Of a stretch of DNA of 64,000 bases, positions 63,440 through 64,000 are shown piece after piece (within the stretch, counting starts at the first letter, position 1; each line of letters begins with the position of its first letter). The DNA lies in the NCBI GenBank assembly GCA_030142905.1, contig JASJOG010000121.1, forward strand, positions 611,001 to 675,000. The letters run 5' to 3'. A program made the translations under genes and the position numbers. Source of the DNA: Heliopora coerulea (lineage: Eukaryota; Cnidaria; Anthozoa; Scleralcyonacea; Helioporidae). The notes under the pieces were generated by a model. That model made no database searches. It saw nothing but the letters and a program-made list of their open reading frames with translations, and was not told the origin of the DNA.

Positions 63440-64000
63440 GAATACAAAAATATATAAAATATAGCACATTCTATTGCTTAGACATAAACATAGACATAGT
63501 TTATTTGGTAACCCATGTCGATTACTGGCAGCATTAAGTTGATGTGGACCTACGATAAATGAATTTAAATATATACAAAAATAGAATAACATCCTAACCT
63601 AAATATAAGTCAATATAATAGTTATGAAAGCAGTATAAAATCCTACAATTAATAAATAAATAAATACAATAATTACAAAAATGTTATAAAAACTTCTAAA
63701 AATATTTAAAATTTACCAAGTCCTTATTACAAACAATAGCAGGCTGATTAAAAGATACATTCTCAATGATAGTAGAAAGAGATTGAAGTTTGTTCTTAAA
63801 TCTTTGGTGATCCTCTATGTTCTTGAGAGATTGAGGTAAATGATTCCAGAATTGCAGATCTGTGTTTGAAAGACAATCTTCCAACATTGAAGTCTGGTCT
63901 CTCATATTTCATAAATTGGGACTTTTCTTGATGATTTTTGCAACTTGCTCAGGACAGATCCCATAGTAGGCTTATGTGTCTGACAAAGGAGTCTTATCTT
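63440..64000 (-). pseudogene. LINE 3' end (RT C-terminal tail), runs off window
   Basis: On the minus strand, frame 63,905-63,696 has LQFWNHLPQSLKNIEDHQRF and KNKLQS, the 'W-N-x-L-P...F-K-x-x-L' end of LINE-encoded reverse transcriptases. Upstream sequence to 64,000 continues the same gene in another frame. Downstream (63,660-63,440) is a 3' untranslated region with ATAAATAAATA and a tail reading GTTACCAAATAAACTATGTC. Confidence 0.75.

Noticed and set aside
1..64000. Search for tRNA, rRNA or other structured RNA genes.
   Set aside because: No cloverleaf-like or rRNA-like sequence was recognised by eye; a covariance-model scan would be needed to exclude degenerate tRNA-derived SINEs.

Overview
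This is a eukaryotic, AT-rich (visibly about two-thirds A+T), transposon-saturated window with no convincing intact host gene. The element mix points to an invertebrate metazoan: a Polinton/Maverick, pogo/Tigger, several hAT lineages, a P-element-like gene, Penelope-like elements, Ty3/gypsy and LINE tails. The flavour of the Polinton genes makes a cnidarian my best guess, with low to moderate confidence. Nearly every coding region carries stops or frameshifts, so the window is mostly an archive of dead or dying elements.

Layout. 0.5-1.8 kb: gag-protease remnant of a Ty3/gypsy-like element (minus strand). 2.97-6.11 kb: complete hAT element with perfect 8-bp target duplication CATAAAAG and an intron-containing transposase pseudogene. 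6.13-6.36 kb: zinc-finger-like coding fragment that the hAT appears to have landed beside. 6.863-26.522 kb: complete 19.66-kb Polinton/Maverick with ~0.4-kb terminal inverted repeats and a perfect 6-bp target duplication AAAGAA. Inside it sits a 3.45-kb pogo/Tigger-like element (13,389-16,837, TA duplication) that split the Polinton fibre-like gene. 27.7-29.4 kb: P-element/THAP9-like transposase pseudogene. 30.0-33.3 kb: hAT fragments and a 5'-truncated LINE. 33.509-37.365 kb: second complete hAT (8-bp duplication CTCCACCT). 38.8-40.2 kb: Penelope-like element bounded by inverted repeats. 41.4-44.1 kb: Charlie-like hAT. 44.5-46.3 kb: LINE remnant. 47.418-52.002 kb: Ty3/gypsy element with both LTRs. 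54.5-55.6 kb: hAT and Penelope scraps. 55.8-62.4 kb: a second, badly decayed and rearranged Polinton-related element. 62.5-64 kb: LINE 3' ends and one Tigger-like terminus.

How the Polinton works as a unit. A minus-strand block holds protein-primed-type DNA polymerase B, small membrane proteins, a fibre with phage-tail-fibre-like repeats and a lectin-like head, and two further conserved probable virion genes. A plus-strand block, divergent from it around 20,281-20,307, holds the chromodomain integrase, two accessory proteins, a candidate capsid protein, an FtsK/HerA-type packaging ATPase and a conserved small protein. That is a replication, integration and virion set, i.e. an endogenised virus-like transposon. 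Seven ORFs share the junction TAAATG at their start, a possible shared promoter/start signature. No adenovirus-type protease was recognised. The second remnant keeps the order capsid candidate, ATPase, small conserved protein but is only distantly similar, so at least two Polinton lineages have colonised this genome.
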